Shown piece by piece: positions 46,301 to 56,092 of a stretch of DNA of 64,000 bases; position 1 is the stretch's first letter; every line of letters begins with the position of its first letter. Source of the stretch: Deinococcus arboris. GTDB lineage: Bacteria > Deinococcota > Deinococci > Deinococcales > Deinococcaceae. The stretch spans positions 248,001 to 312,000 of the forward strand of contig NZ_WQLB01000002.1 in NCBI RefSeq assembly GCF_009755355.1, written 5' to 3'. The notes below the pieces were generated by a model, which saw only the letters and a list, made by a program, of their open reading frames with translations, was not told the DNA's origin and ran no database searches. The position numbers and the translations under genes are program-made.

Positions 46301-48345
46301 CTCAGACCACAGCGCCTCAAGCTTTGGTGATACCGGAATCAAGACCGACGCGGCCTGACCTGGCGCCTCAGCCTGCGGCTCTGTCTCGCCCTACTGTGAA
46401 TGGGCCAAGACCAGTCATGCCTGTTCAGCTAGTGCCGTCAGGGGCTGCCCTTCCGCCAGAAGCGTTGCTCGTTCCATCTGCTGTACAGACATCCGGCACT
46501 CCAACACTTCCCCAGAATGAGCCAGCCAGGTGGAATCCACTAACACCAGCTAGACCTGTCGTAGAGCCAGTCATCCAGCCTGTCTTGCCGCAGTTCAGCA
46601 CACCAGCTGAGGTGACCAGAACTGAGAGCTTCGGGTCTATGGCACCTGCGATTCATTGGCCTGCCGCACCGCCTCTCCTTCCAATTCCTGCTCCTAAAGC
46701 AGATGCAGCAGAACCAGGCAGAGTTGCAGCTCCAGTGGAAGTCACACTGCCCAACGTCCCCACCCAGTTAGACGGGGCACAGGCCGTGTTACCTGCCCTG
46801 ACACCGGCGCTTCATCCAGTGCTGACGATGCCTGCGTTGAGTGAAATTAACAACCCTCGACTGCCAGAATTGGCCACGCTTGGCTCGCTGACACCTTCCC
46901 CCTCGCCCCTGGTGGCACCTGTTGCGATTGCACCTGTATCTGCGCCTTGGTCTGGGCCACAAATAGCCGAAGCAGTTCAGCCGGGGGCACTGCCCTCCGC
47001 ATTTCCAGTGGCACCATCAGACCTAGCTGTGCCAGTGCTCAGGACCCCAGTTTTCACTGAGCCGAGCAGGGCCCAGCCGCCTACGACCAAGAGCGGGGCG
47101 TCAGCTTTACCAGGAACACCAAGTTTGAGTGCGTTGACTGCCTCGCCGCTGCTTCCAGTCACACCACCTAGCAGTACAAGCTTCGACTCCAGGTGGTCGG
47201 CGCTCCAACCAGCGAGGAGTTTGACAGAAGCCACCTGGCCTGATGTCGGTGGCCTAATTCCGCCAGTTGTTCAGGCGGCGTCACCTGTGGCACCTGGCCT
47301 TCTCGCTTTGCCGAACAGTGCTGTGGTCTCGCCGGTGAGTCAAACGGCGCCCTCTCTGACGCCTGTCGCTGCTCCACTGGGCATCCAGCCCATCAGTGCT
47401 GGCCCTGCGCTGGAGGCGGCCCAACCCATCATGCCGCCTGCCCCGCTTGGACGGGCGCCGGCTGAAGTCAGACCGCCCCCAGCGCGGCTGGGGCCGCCCA
47501 CCCTGGGCAAACCCCGTAGCGCTTCACCACTGCCCAGTCAGCCTGTCGTTCCGGGGACTCTGTTAGAGATGCCGGGTCAGGCTCCTCTGGCACAGGCCGT
47601 GCAGACTGCCTTTCAAAGAGACGGCCACGGCCAGGCCTTCGCCCCCAGCGTTCAAGCGGCACTCCAGCGAACGCTGGGCACGGACCTGGGCGACGTGCGC
47701 GTGGTGCAGAACGTTCATGTGCCCGCCGCTCTGAAGGCCGCCCAGGCCCACGGCTTAACCGTAGGACAAACAGTGTTTCTAGCCCCAGAGACGCGGCTGG
47801 ATACGCCAGCTGGTCTGGCCCTGGCAGCCCACGAGGTCACGCACGCGGTCCGACACACCCGGCCCAACTTCGTCCCCGAAGTGCTGCGCCGCGCCGCCCC
47901 CCAGGCCCAGAGCCATGACGAAGAGGGCGTGGCGCTAGCCACTGAACATGCCGCGCTGCGAGAACACACGACGCGGCCTGATCCAGTCAGCGTGAACTGG
48001 AGCCGTCAAGGAAGCCAGGCCAACCGCCTGCCCGGTCTGCCGGCACCCTGGGACGCCATGCCCGTCTGGGATGAACCAGCCTCAGCAAGCACCCGCCATC
48101 ACGCTGCCCCGCCTGCGGCCCTGCCCCTGCCAGCTGCACCACCTCCTCAGGCTGGGCCCACCCCCTGGGCACATGCGGCCGCCGCAGACCGCCCAGCCCC
48201 CAGCAGCGCGCCGCCGCCTGCGGCCAGCACCCCTTCGGTTGGCCGGCGCGTGGCACCCACGCCGCAGGTGGACCTGGATCAGGTGGCGCGTGAGGTGTAT
48301 GCCCGCCTGCGTGACCGGCTGGGCGCCGAACTGCGCCGACTGTAA
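43378..48345 (+). CDS. Giant Pro/Ala-rich protein with DUF4157 (HExxH) domain
   Basis: About 1,655 residues from the GTG at 43378, which follows AAAGGAG; an ATG at 43363 is the alternative. A short basic start (IFDDRLRRLKHASRM) is followed by roughly 1,380 residues of Pro/Ala/Ser/Glu-rich low complexity without hydrophobic core patterns, likely extended. A DUF4157 domain sits near 1,410-1,510, with zinc-protease-like HEVTH (1485-1489) and VGQTVFLAPE. A second Pro/Ala linker leads to the C-terminal helix VDLDQVAREVYARL. DUF4157 proteins are a hallmark of eCIS loci, often fused to toxins; none is recognised here. The protein could be a tape measure, a loader or a protease. Codon GC falls in parts of the repeat region (for example 45,900-46,700). 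Confidence 0.82.
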   Translation: MSIFDDRLRRLKHASRMAVTQQDIPARPTAPALPWPALPTGRVTPPVSVSAPRRVVARLVTMPPTPAEPVLAPVAPAPPAPSPANRLAERLSFQSEPVPRTPDVAVPPVKAPEAFPSDPVWESEQQDPYGDTQEALEAGLLTSPPVQGMPPAPWSAEPAETPATSPAPRRALSFAETLALNQQLETLQPRDQGDLAEAAQPPVLSPSAPLLPAISPAEPVALPESRSALAEPSTTPAANRPQAQPPASAPLTPEREAPSIPVALPVTATVAEPAHSQLSLPEAQLPAVEESQVTTQDAQNLSQTAATAEPSSDSAIPAEEPPPLLSPLPADVRAAHEQERRELEALLRATNSDIPVRLPRRPRPVVLPRPAAPSVEEKEVKPAAPIPAEQSQSILARLNRYAELEASGEVSASMIPLHRMESWDDHHPDQNLAAEGQTTETASETVAPAPTPAVSNAAVPATPAPTRLKARASRAGHSKEARSASTRRKDTGTEADEEPDTALPRAASPPGEAVMSAPSMPQPGQPRQAFDDAEAVRLSDFEDATAESNDTVERPRLLTAPLQLPDLPALDRSPLNEIDPVMPQAISPELGARALMRQESSSPLLKRAPVEQEPPQIRSATSESAPPPAPIREPGATLPVAPLAKSVPEVREVRSPERLVPRGLEERGSLPEQLAPAVVPQQTINQPEASPSALVVDAAISKPVEAVQSPPSLPVASPTAQQPTVILPSVPVSRALEPQSEALASVPEPIQLISRRELVESRTPLPVPKAPVALSALPEASQADQLDSSISPLPAQLTTSSKRATPLVAAPTGQTPTPHIAVPAAVLPTFIPVPLQEESVPAPRPTPALNAQVLAAAASPLPAPLIPSLFKGQESRPTPTAAAPLPSLAATPPSSSNAVQRVEAPAQREGILQQTPNSTVPSSNPGDRAPEANASASLPLSATEILEPALTAWSAGPALSAPPRPNSIDSESARPQTTAPQALVIPESRPTRPDLAPQPAALSRPTVNGPRPVMPVQLVPSGAALPPEALLVPSAVQTSGTPTLPQNEPARWNPLTPARPVVEPVIQPVLPQFSTPAEVTRTESFGSMAPAIHWPAAPPLLPIPAPKADAAEPGRVAAPVEVTLPNVPTQLDGAQAVLPALTPALHPVLTMPALSEINNPRLPELATLGSLTPSPSPLVAPVAIAPVSAPWSGPQIAEAVQPGALPSAFPVAPSDLAVPVLRTPVFTEPSRAQPPTTKSGASALPGTPSLSALTASPLLPVTPPSSTSFDSRWSALQPARSLTEATWPDVGGLIPPVVQAASPVAPGLLALPNSAVVSPVSQTAPSLTPVAAPLGIQPISAGPALEAAQPIMPPAPLGRAPAEVRPPPARLGPPTLGKPRSASPLPSQPVVPGTLLEMPGQAPLAQAVQTAFQRDGHGQAFAPSVQAALQRTLGTDLGDVRVVQNVHVPAALKAAQAHGLTVGQTVFLAPETRLDTPAGLALAAHEVTHAVRHTRPNFVPEVLRRAAPQAQSHDEEGVALATEHAALREHTTRPDPVSVNWSRQGSQANRLPGLPAPWDAMPVWDEPASASTRHHAAPPAALPLPAAPPPQAGPTPWAHAAAADRPAPSSAPPPAASTPSVGRRVAPTPQVDLDQVAREVYARLRDRLGAELRRL

Positions 48346-48358
48346 AGCCACAAGAGGT

Positions 48359-48384
48359 GCGCCCCACCGTTCTGGCTGGGGCGC
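48359..48384. terminator. Bidirectional terminator between the CIS arm and the chitinase gene
   Basis: GCGCCCCA (48359-48366) pairs perfectly with TGGGGCGC (48377-48384) over 10 bases, followed by a T-rich stretch (CCTTCTGGTTTGGTTT). It separates convergent genes. Confidence 0.7.
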
Positions 48385-48399
48385 TCCTTCTGGTTTGGT

Positions 48400-50397
<1,998 letters not shown>

Positions 50398-50461
50398 ACC
50401 TCACCTCAAAGGGGTTGAACGGGAACGGCACACCGGGGTCTTTCGTTTTGTGGACAGTCGC

Positions 50462-50490
50462 ATCATGCAAATATTTTTTCAGGATGTCAA
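50462..50490 (-). promoter_or_regulatory. Promoter of the second chitinase gene
   Basis: On the minus strand, TTGACA (50490-50485) and CATGAT (50467-50462) are 17 bases apart. Just upstream (50497-50511) is an AT-rich sequence (AGAATAATTTTT) like the rpiR-promoter palindrome. Confidence 0.6.
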
Positions 50491-50727
50491 GAAGGAAGAA
50501 TAATTTTTTTCATAGCTCAGTCGGCCGGCTACTTTAAGTCTTTTGAGGAAGGGCAAAGCAGGAGGAAGAACTGAAGAGCAACAGCGCTCAAGCTGGCGCT
50601 GAGCAGGAAAATGGCTGCCTCCCAAGAGAAGTTTTTTGCTGTTGGACAGCATCCGAAAGCCACTGCGGCTCATGAAGCCCCATGCGATTCGCCAAGCCTG
50701 AAAATTCCCGCCTGCATTTTTCAGGAT

Positions 50728-50756
50728 TTGACAAAAATAATTTTCATTCCTAAGAT
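50728..50756 (+). promoter_or_regulatory. Promoter of rpiR with operator in the spacer
   Basis: TTGACA (50728-50733), 17-base spacer, TAAGAT (50751-50756). The palindrome AAAATAATTTT (50734-50744) begins directly after the -35 box, so a bound protein would block initiation. The 400-base divergent region (50398-50796) also holds two related TTTTTCAGGAT...GACAA/TCAA stretches (50474 and 50716). Nothing else is seen in it. Confidence 0.65.
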
Positions 50757-50796
50757 ATCTTCATCAACGCATTGCCGACCCAGGCCAAGGAGGCCC

Positions 50797-51660
50797 ATGA
50801 GTCAAACGCTCTCACGCCCCGCCTATACGCAGGGAGCCATCAGCCGTATTCGGCTGCACGCTCATAGCCTCTCTCCTTCCCTCAAACAAGTCGCTGACCA
50901 CGTCCTGCGTGACGCCGAAACCGTGATTCACCAGACCATCACCGAGCTGGCCTCCTCGGCCGGCGTGGGCGAGGCCACCATCACCCGGCTGTGCCGCAAG
51001 CTGGATTTTGCCGGCTTTCACGCCTTCAAAATTGCGCTGGCCGCCGATGTGGCCGGGCGCGATACGGCCCCCGAGAATGTCAGCGGCGCCGACCTGACGG
51101 GCCACACCGCCCGCCTGGTCAAGCAAAGCGCCCTGACGTTGGAAGACACCGGCCGCCTCCTTGACCCCGCTGTGATTGAAGCGGTGGCCGATCAGCTGGC
51201 CCGCGCGCCACGGGTGGACATGACCGGCCAGGGCAATTCAGGACTGGTGGCGCAGCTGTTTGCGCACCGCCTGCTGCGCCTGGGCATCACAGCCGTGGCC
51301 CACACCGACCCGCATGTGGCGGCCGTCAGCATCTCCACCCTGCCGCGCGGCGGCGTGGTGATCGGCCTGACCAGTTCGGGCAGCACCATTGACACCGTGC
51401 AGCACCTGCGCCTGGCCCAGAGCCACGGCCACTACACCGTCGCCATTACCCACCGGGCCAGTTCACCCGTGACCCGCTACGCCAGCAAGGTGCTGTTTAC
51501 CTCGCGCCAGGAAGAGCCCCTGACCGACGCCGTGCTGGACACCCTGATGTCCCAGACGCTGGTGCTGGAAGTGCTGTACGCCGCCCTGCTCGCCCGCCGC
51601 CCCGAAGCCGCCGCCGTTCTGCGCGTCACGGCCGAGAGTGTGGTCGAGAAAAAGTATTAA
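50797..51660 (+). CDS. RpiR-family transcriptional regulator
   Basis: 287 residues from the ATG at 50797, with AAGGAGG upstream; the open frame starts earlier at 50611 but runs through the promoter. N-terminal HTH_6 domain (about 15-90): LSPSLKQVADHVL and SSAGVGEATITRLCRKL. C-terminal SIS domain (about 130-270) with GQGNSGLVAQLFAHRL and GLTSSGSTIDTVQ, which binds a phosphosugar. RpiR/MurR-type regulators commonly control amino-sugar use. Here it should respond to a GlcNAc-derived phosphosugar and control the divergent chitinase and the downstream importer operon. Confidence 0.9.
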   Translation: MSQTLSRPAYTQGAISRIRLHAHSLSPSLKQVADHVLRDAETVIHQTITELASSAGVGEATITRLCRKLDFAGFHAFKIALAADVAGRDTAPENVSGADLTGHTARLVKQSALTLEDTGRLLDPAVIEAVADQLARAPRVDMTGQGNSGLVAQLFAHRLLRLGITAVAHTDPHVAAVSISTLPRGGVVIGLTSSGSTIDTVQHLRLAQSHGHYTVAITHRASSPVTRYASKVLFTSRQEEPLTDAVLDTLMSQTLVLEVLYAALLARRPEAAAVLRVTAESVVEKKY

Positions 51661-51696
51661 GTTCCCCTGCCTGTCACGTCCCCCAAGGAGACTGCC

Positions 51697-52953
51697 ATGA
51701 AACGTACCCTGACCGTTCTGACCCTCAGCCTCGGCCTCTCGGCGCTGTCCAGCGCAAACGCGCAGACCACCACGGTCACGTTCTGGACGTGGTATCTGAG
51801 CCCCAAGTTTGACAGCTACATCAAGTCCACGATTGCCGCCTTCGAAAAGGCCAACCCGACCATCAAGGTGCAGTGGTTTGACAAGCAGGACTCGATGGTG
51901 CAGGACTTTGTGGCAGCGGTGAATCTGGGGAACGCCCCCGACGTGGTCAACCTGAACATTGACGAGACCCAGAAGGCCGCCCAGAACGGCTTCCTGGCCG
52001 CCGCCAGCGACCTGACCCCCGCCGCCACCCTGAGCCGCACCTTCTACGGCCAGAGCCTGAAGAACTTCACCTCGGGCAGCAAGGTCTACGCCTACCCCTG
52101 GTACGGCTGGCTGAACGAGGGCGTGCTGCTGTACAACCCCGACCTGCTGCAAAAAGCCGGCCTGAGCCGCGCGCCCCGCTCCACCAGCGAACTGCTGACC
52201 TACGCCAAGACGGTCAAGGACAAGACCGGCGCCTACGCCTGGGTGCCAGCCCTGAAAGACCCCAACACCGCGTCGTTCCTGGGGTACTTCTACGCCGAGG
52301 GCTTGCCCATCTACGCCGCCGACGGCAAGGCCATGTTTAACAGCGCCCAGCACGCCGCGCTGCTCAACCAGTTCGTCACGCTGTACCGCGGCGGCTACAT
52401 CCCCGAAGACGCCGTGCGCCGCGAAGCCTTCCAGCTGGCCACCGAGTTGTATGCCCAAAACCGCGTGGCCATGATCGTGGGCGGCCCCCAGGCCCTGACC
52501 CGCATCAAGGACACCAACCCCAGCCTGTACGCCAAGACCGTGGTGACCGAAGCCCCCGTGGGCAAGGCCAACGTGCAGACCGGCGGCAGCATGGGCCTGG
52601 TGGTCCCCAAGGCCAGCAAGAACCCGCAGGCCGCCGCCAAACTGGCCGCTTTCTTCACGAACAACGCCAACCAGCTGGCCTTCGCCAAGGTGGTGCCCGT
52701 CGTACCCACCACCCTGGGGGCCCAGACCAGCGTGCAGTTCAAGGTGACCAGTCAGGACCCCGTTGCCAAGGCCACCGGCCTGGTCGGCGCTTCGGGCCGC
52801 TTTATCAACCCTGGCTACAAGGCGCCCGGCAACAGCGACGACCTGTACAAGAACTTCAACGACAACATCGAGGCCGCGCTGCTGGGCAAAAAGAGCGCGC
52901 AGCAGGCCCTGAACGATTCGGTGGCGTACTGGAACGCCAACATGAAGAAATAA
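51697..52953 (+). CDS. ABC sugar transporter, substrate-binding protein
   Basis: 418 residues with AAGGAG before the ATG. Sec signal peptide ending in SSANAQ. Family 1 extracellular solute-binding protein: TVTFWTWYLSPKF, FEKANPTIKVQW, NAPDVVNLN, YPWYGWLNEGVLLYN and GGSMGLVVPKASKNP. Context with chitinase, deaminase and hexosaminidase points to GlcNAc or chitooligosaccharides as ligand. The two permease genes follow; no ATPase gene is here, so a shared MsmK/MalK-type ATPase encoded elsewhere is expected. Confidence 0.9.
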   Translation: MKRTLTVLTLSLGLSALSSANAQTTTVTFWTWYLSPKFDSYIKSTIAAFEKANPTIKVQWFDKQDSMVQDFVAAVNLGNAPDVVNLNIDETQKAAQNGFLAAASDLTPAATLSRTFYGQSLKNFTSGSKVYAYPWYGWLNEGVLLYNPDLLQKAGLSRAPRSTSELLTYAKTVKDKTGAYAWVPALKDPNTASFLGYFYAEGLPIYAADGKAMFNSAQHAALLNQFVTLYRGGYIPEDAVRREAFQLATELYAQNRVAMIVGGPQALTRIKDTNPSLYAKTVVTEAPVGKANVQTGGSMGLVVPKASKNPQAAAKLAAFFTNNANQLAFAKVVPVVPTTLGAQTSVQFKVTSQDPVAKATGLVGASGRFINPGYKAPGNSDDLYKNFNDNIEAALLGKKSAQQALNDSVAYWNANMKK

Positions 52954-53017
52954 GCCTCTGAGGTGGCCCTGCAGCCACCCAGAGCCGGAGCGGCTGCGCC
53001 GCCCACCCGCTCTTCAA

Positions 53018-53053
53018 GGCCCGCTCGATTTCCGGGCGGGCCGGTTTGTTTCC
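53018..53053 (+). terminator. Attenuator-like hairpin after the binding-protein gene
   Basis: GGCCCGC (53018-53024) pairs with GCGGGCC (53036-53042), followed by GGTTTGTTTCC. A partial terminator here would give more binding protein than permease, as is usual for ABC importers. Confidence 0.5.
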
Positions 53054-53095
53054 CTGGCCCCCGGCCCCTCCCCTCTTTGCAAAGGACGTTGCCCC

Positions 53096-54001
53096 ATGCG
53101 AGTTTCCTGGCGTTCCACGCTGCTGTCGTACACCTTTTTGGCCCCGGCCCTGGTGCTGCTGGCGGTGTTTACCTTCTACCCTCTGCTGTACGGCTCTTAC
53201 CTGGGTTTTACGGAGTACAACGGCGCGCGCTTTGCGAACGGGTTGGCCCCAAAGTGGGTGGGCACCGACAACTTCGAGAAGCTGTTTGCCGACCCCCTGT
53301 TTCTCACGGCCCTGAAAAACAGCGTGAAATACCTGCTGGTGGTGCCGGCCCTGCAACTGGGGGCGCTGGCCGTGGCGGTGCTGGTGAACAAGCAGCTGCC
53401 GGGCATGGCGATTTTCCGGGCGGGGTACTACGTGCCGGTGGTGACGTCCGTGTCGCTGGCGGCGGTCATGTGGGAGTGGGTCTTTAACCGCGAGGGCACC
53501 CTGAACTGGCTGCTGCGCTCGCTGGGCCTGACGAGCACCGAGTCGCAGTTTGGCTGGCTGAACTCGGAGGCCTGGGCCTTCTGGGCGGTCATGCTGGTGA
53601 CGTTCTGGCGTGGGTTCGGCTACTACATGGTGCTGTATCTGGCTGGCCTGCAAACCATTCCCGAAGAACTGGAGGAAGCGGCGGTACTGGACGGCGCCAG
53701 CGCCTGGCAGCGGTTCTGGCGCATCACGGTGCCGCTGATGCGGCCGACCATCTTGCTGTGTACCCTGCTGTCCACCATTGCGGCGCTGCGGGTGCTGGAA
53801 GAAGTGCTGGTGCTGACCAACGGCGGCCCCCTCAACTCCACTTACACCGCCCTGATGTACGTCTACGCCAAGGCCTTCCAGGGCTTTGACTTCGACTACG
53901 GCCTGGCCAGCGCGGCCGGCCTGGTGGTGGCGGCCGTGGCGCTGCTGCTCTCGGCCGTGAACTTCCGGCTGTTTCACCGCCCCGAGGAGGAGCAGGCATG
54001 A
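53096..54001 (+). CDS. ABC sugar transporter permease (MalF-like)
   Basis: 301 residues, about six membrane helices (for example FLAPALVLLAVFTFYPLLYG). The ATPase-contact EAA motif is present as EAAVLDGASAWQRFWRITVPLM. With the next permease it forms the channel of the importer. Stop codon is followed by a 140-base gap before the second permease. Confidence 0.92.
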   Translation: MRVSWRSTLLSYTFLAPALVLLAVFTFYPLLYGSYLGFTEYNGARFANGLAPKWVGTDNFEKLFADPLFLTALKNSVKYLLVVPALQLGALAVAVLVNKQLPGMAIFRAGYYVPVVTSVSLAAVMWEWVFNREGTLNWLLRSLGLTSTESQFGWLNSEAWAFWAVMLVTFWRGFGYYMVLYLAGLQTIPEELEEAAVLDGASAWQRFWRITVPLMRPTILLCTLLSTIAALRVLEEVLVLTNGGPLNSTYTALMYVYAKAFQGFDFDYGLASAAGLVVAAVALLLSAVNFRLFHRPEEEQA

Positions 54002-54140
54002 AGCGGCTTCTATTTGCGGCCCGGAGCCCTTACCAGATAACCCCCTGCGCGCCCGACCTCTCTGCCGCTCTATTCCCGTGCTTCTCAACTTGCTCTGCTC
54101 GACTTGAAGGGCGACAGGGTGCCCCTCAACCGGAGTTCTT

Positions 54141-55019
54141 ATGAGCCTGACTGCTGCGTCCCCTGCCCAGACGGCCCACCGCCCGGTGGCCTGGCGCAAA
54201 CCCGCCCGGCTGGCCCTGCGCTATGCCCTGCTGCTGCTGATTCTGGTGTTTGCCCTGTTCCCGTTCATCTGGACACTGGCTATCGCCCTGACGGACAAGA
54301 CGGCAGGGACCTCTATCTATGCCTTTCCGGCCAGCCTGCTGCCCAAGCGCGTGACCCTGTACAACTTTGCCGACGTGTTCCGCACCTTCAGCCTGGGCAA
54401 GGCGCTGTGGAACTCGGTGTCCATTACGGCGCTGACCGTAGTGGGCACCCTGCTGGTCTCTGCCCTGGCTGCCTACCCGCTGGCGCGGTTCTGCTTTCCA
54501 GGCCGCAACCTGATTTTCGGAGCGATTCTGGCAACCCTGGTGCTGCCCTCGGAAACCACCTTTATCGTCAACACCCTGACGCTGAAGAATCTGGGCCTGC
54601 TGGGCACCCATCTGGGCGTGGCCATTCCCACGATTGCCGGGGCGTTCGGCATCTTCCTGATGCGCCAGGCATTCCTGGCGGTGCCGGTCGCCCTGCTGGA
54701 AGCCGCGCGGCTGGACGGCGCCAGCGAGTTGGGCATCCTGTGGCGCATCATGCTGCCGCTGACCAAACCCTCCCTGGCGGCCCTGGGCATCTTTACCACC
54801 GTGACCACCTGGAACGCCTATTTCTGGCCCATGCTGGTGCTGTCCGGTGCGCCTGATAAAGCCCCCCTGGCCGTGGCCGTGCTGAAGCTCAAGGGGCAAT
54901 TCAATTACGACCCGTTCAACATTGCCGCTGGGGCCATCATCATGATGCTGCCAGTGCTGATCGTATTCCTGGCTGCCCAGAAGCTGTTCCTGCGCGGCAT
55001 GGAAGGAGCCGTGAAATGA
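54141..55019 (+). CDS. ABC sugar transporter permease (MalG-like)
   Basis: 292 residues with six predicted helices (LLLILVFALFPFIWTLAIAL at the start). EAA motif: EAARLDGASELGILWRIMLPL. It pairs with the MalF-like protein. It overlaps the SIS deaminase gene by ATGA, so the two are translated together. Confidence 0.92.
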   Translation: MSLTAASPAQTAHRPVAWRKPARLALRYALLLLILVFALFPFIWTLAIALTDKTAGTSIYAFPASLLPKRVTLYNFADVFRTFSLGKALWNSVSITALTVVGTLLVSALAAYPLARFCFPGRNLIFGAILATLVLPSETTFIVNTLTLKNLGLLGTHLGVAIPTIAGAFGIFLMRQAFLAVPVALLEAARLDGASELGILWRIMLPLTKPSLAALGIFTTVTTWNAYFWPMLVLSGAPDKAPLAVAVLKLKGQFNYDPFNIAAGAIIMMLPVLIVFLAAQKLFLRGMEGAVK

Positions 55020-56092
55020 CTGAGGCCAAGCCCACTGCCCGCCGGGACGACGTGACCCTGCCCCCTGCCGAGCCCCTGATGCTGCGCGAGGCCAGAGAAG
55101 CCCCCGAGGTGGTGGCCCGCCAGGCCGCCGACGCGGATGTGGCGCGCGTGGCCCGGCAGATTGCTGACTTTGGCCCCTCCTTTGTGGTGACGCTGGCACG
55201 CGGCTCGTCAGACCACGCCGCAACCACGCTGCGCTACGGCCTGGAGACACATCTGCGCCTGCCCGTGGTCAGCGCGGCGCCCAGTGTGGCCGGGGTGTAT
55301 CACGCCGACGTGAGTTACCGGGGCGCGCTGGTGCTGGCCATCAGCCAGTCAGGCGGCAGCCCCGATCTGGTCGAAACGCTGGCCCAGGCCCGCCGGGGCG
55401 GCGCCCTGACCTGCGCGCTGGTCAATACACCCGGCAGCCCGCTGGCCCACGCCGCCGACCTCGTGCTGCCGCTGCACGCCGGCGAGGAGCGCGCGGTGGC
55501 CGCCACGAAAAGCTACCTGGCCGCCCTGACGCTGGGCGCGCGCCTGCTGCACGCCTGGCGCCCTGACGACCACCTGGGTGCGGCGCTGGACGCCCTGCCT
55601 GGAGCGCTGCGGGCTGTGCTGGCGCAGGAGGACCGGGCGCGGCAGGCGGCCCTGCGGCTGACAGGCGACCAGCCCACCCTGGTGCTGGGGCGCGGGCTGC
55701 ACAGCGGCGTGGCGGCCGAAGCCGCACTGAAGTTGCAGGAGACGGCGGGCGTGGCGGCCCTGGCCTTCTCGACCGCCGAGTTTGCCCACGGACCCGCCCG
55801 GCTGGCCGAACCCGGCACGCCGGCGCTGTTCTTTCAGGGCCGGGACGCCACCGCGCCGTTCACGGCGGCCAGCCTGGAGACGCTGCGCGGCTACGGCGCC
55901 AAGGTCACGCTGATTGGCGACAGCGCCGCCGGGCAGGCCGCCGACCTGCCCACCCAGCCCACCGGCCACCCCCTGACGGACCCGGCAGTCTCGGCGCTGG
56001 CCGCACAGCTGCTGATTGCCCACGCCGCTGTTGCGCGCGGCGAGAACCCCGATGCCCCGCCCCGCCTGGCGAAAGTGACGCGCACGGTATGA
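55016..56092 (+). CDS. SIS-domain amino-sugar deaminase/isomerase (NagB-II/GlmS-like)
   Basis: 358 residues with two SIS domains and no glutaminase domain. Key blocks: MLREAREAPEVVARQ, LARGSSDHAATTLRYGLE, AISQSGGSPDLVETL, EERAVAATKSYLAAL, LGRGLHSGVAAEAALKLQE and AEFAHGP. Proteins of this length in GlcNAc operons convert glucosamine-6-phosphate to fructose-6-phosphate plus ammonia. The alternative is another phosphosugar isomerase such as AgaS. Overlaps both neighbours by ATGA. Confidence 0.87.
   Translation: MTEAKPTARRDDVTLPPAEPLMLREAREAPEVVARQAADADVARVARQIADFGPSFVVTLARGSSDHAATTLRYGLETHLRLPVVSAAPSVAGVYHADVSYRGALVLAISQSGGSPDLVETLAQARRGGALTCALVNTPGSPLAHAADLVLPLHAGEERAVAATKSYLAALTLGARLLHAWRPDDHLGAALDALPGALRAVLAQEDRARQAALRLTGDQPTLVLGRGLHSGVAAEAALKLQETAGVAALAFSTAEFAHGPARLAEPGTPALFFQGRDATAPFTAASLETLRGYGAKVTLIGDSAAGQAADLPTQPTGHPLTDPAVSALAAQLLIAHAAVARGENPDAPPRLAKVTRTV

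Noticed and set aside
23340..48345. Prophage or type VI secretion system as explanation for the tail genes
   Set aside because: No capsid, terminase, portal or integrase, and no TssJLM membrane complex. DUF4157, DUF4255 and AAA+ genes fit eCIS.
53998..54144. 48-codon frame joining the two sugar permease genes by ATGA-like overlaps
   Set aside because: Cys/Pro-rich composition without a conserved pattern. The overlaps alone are not enough, although translation is not excluded.
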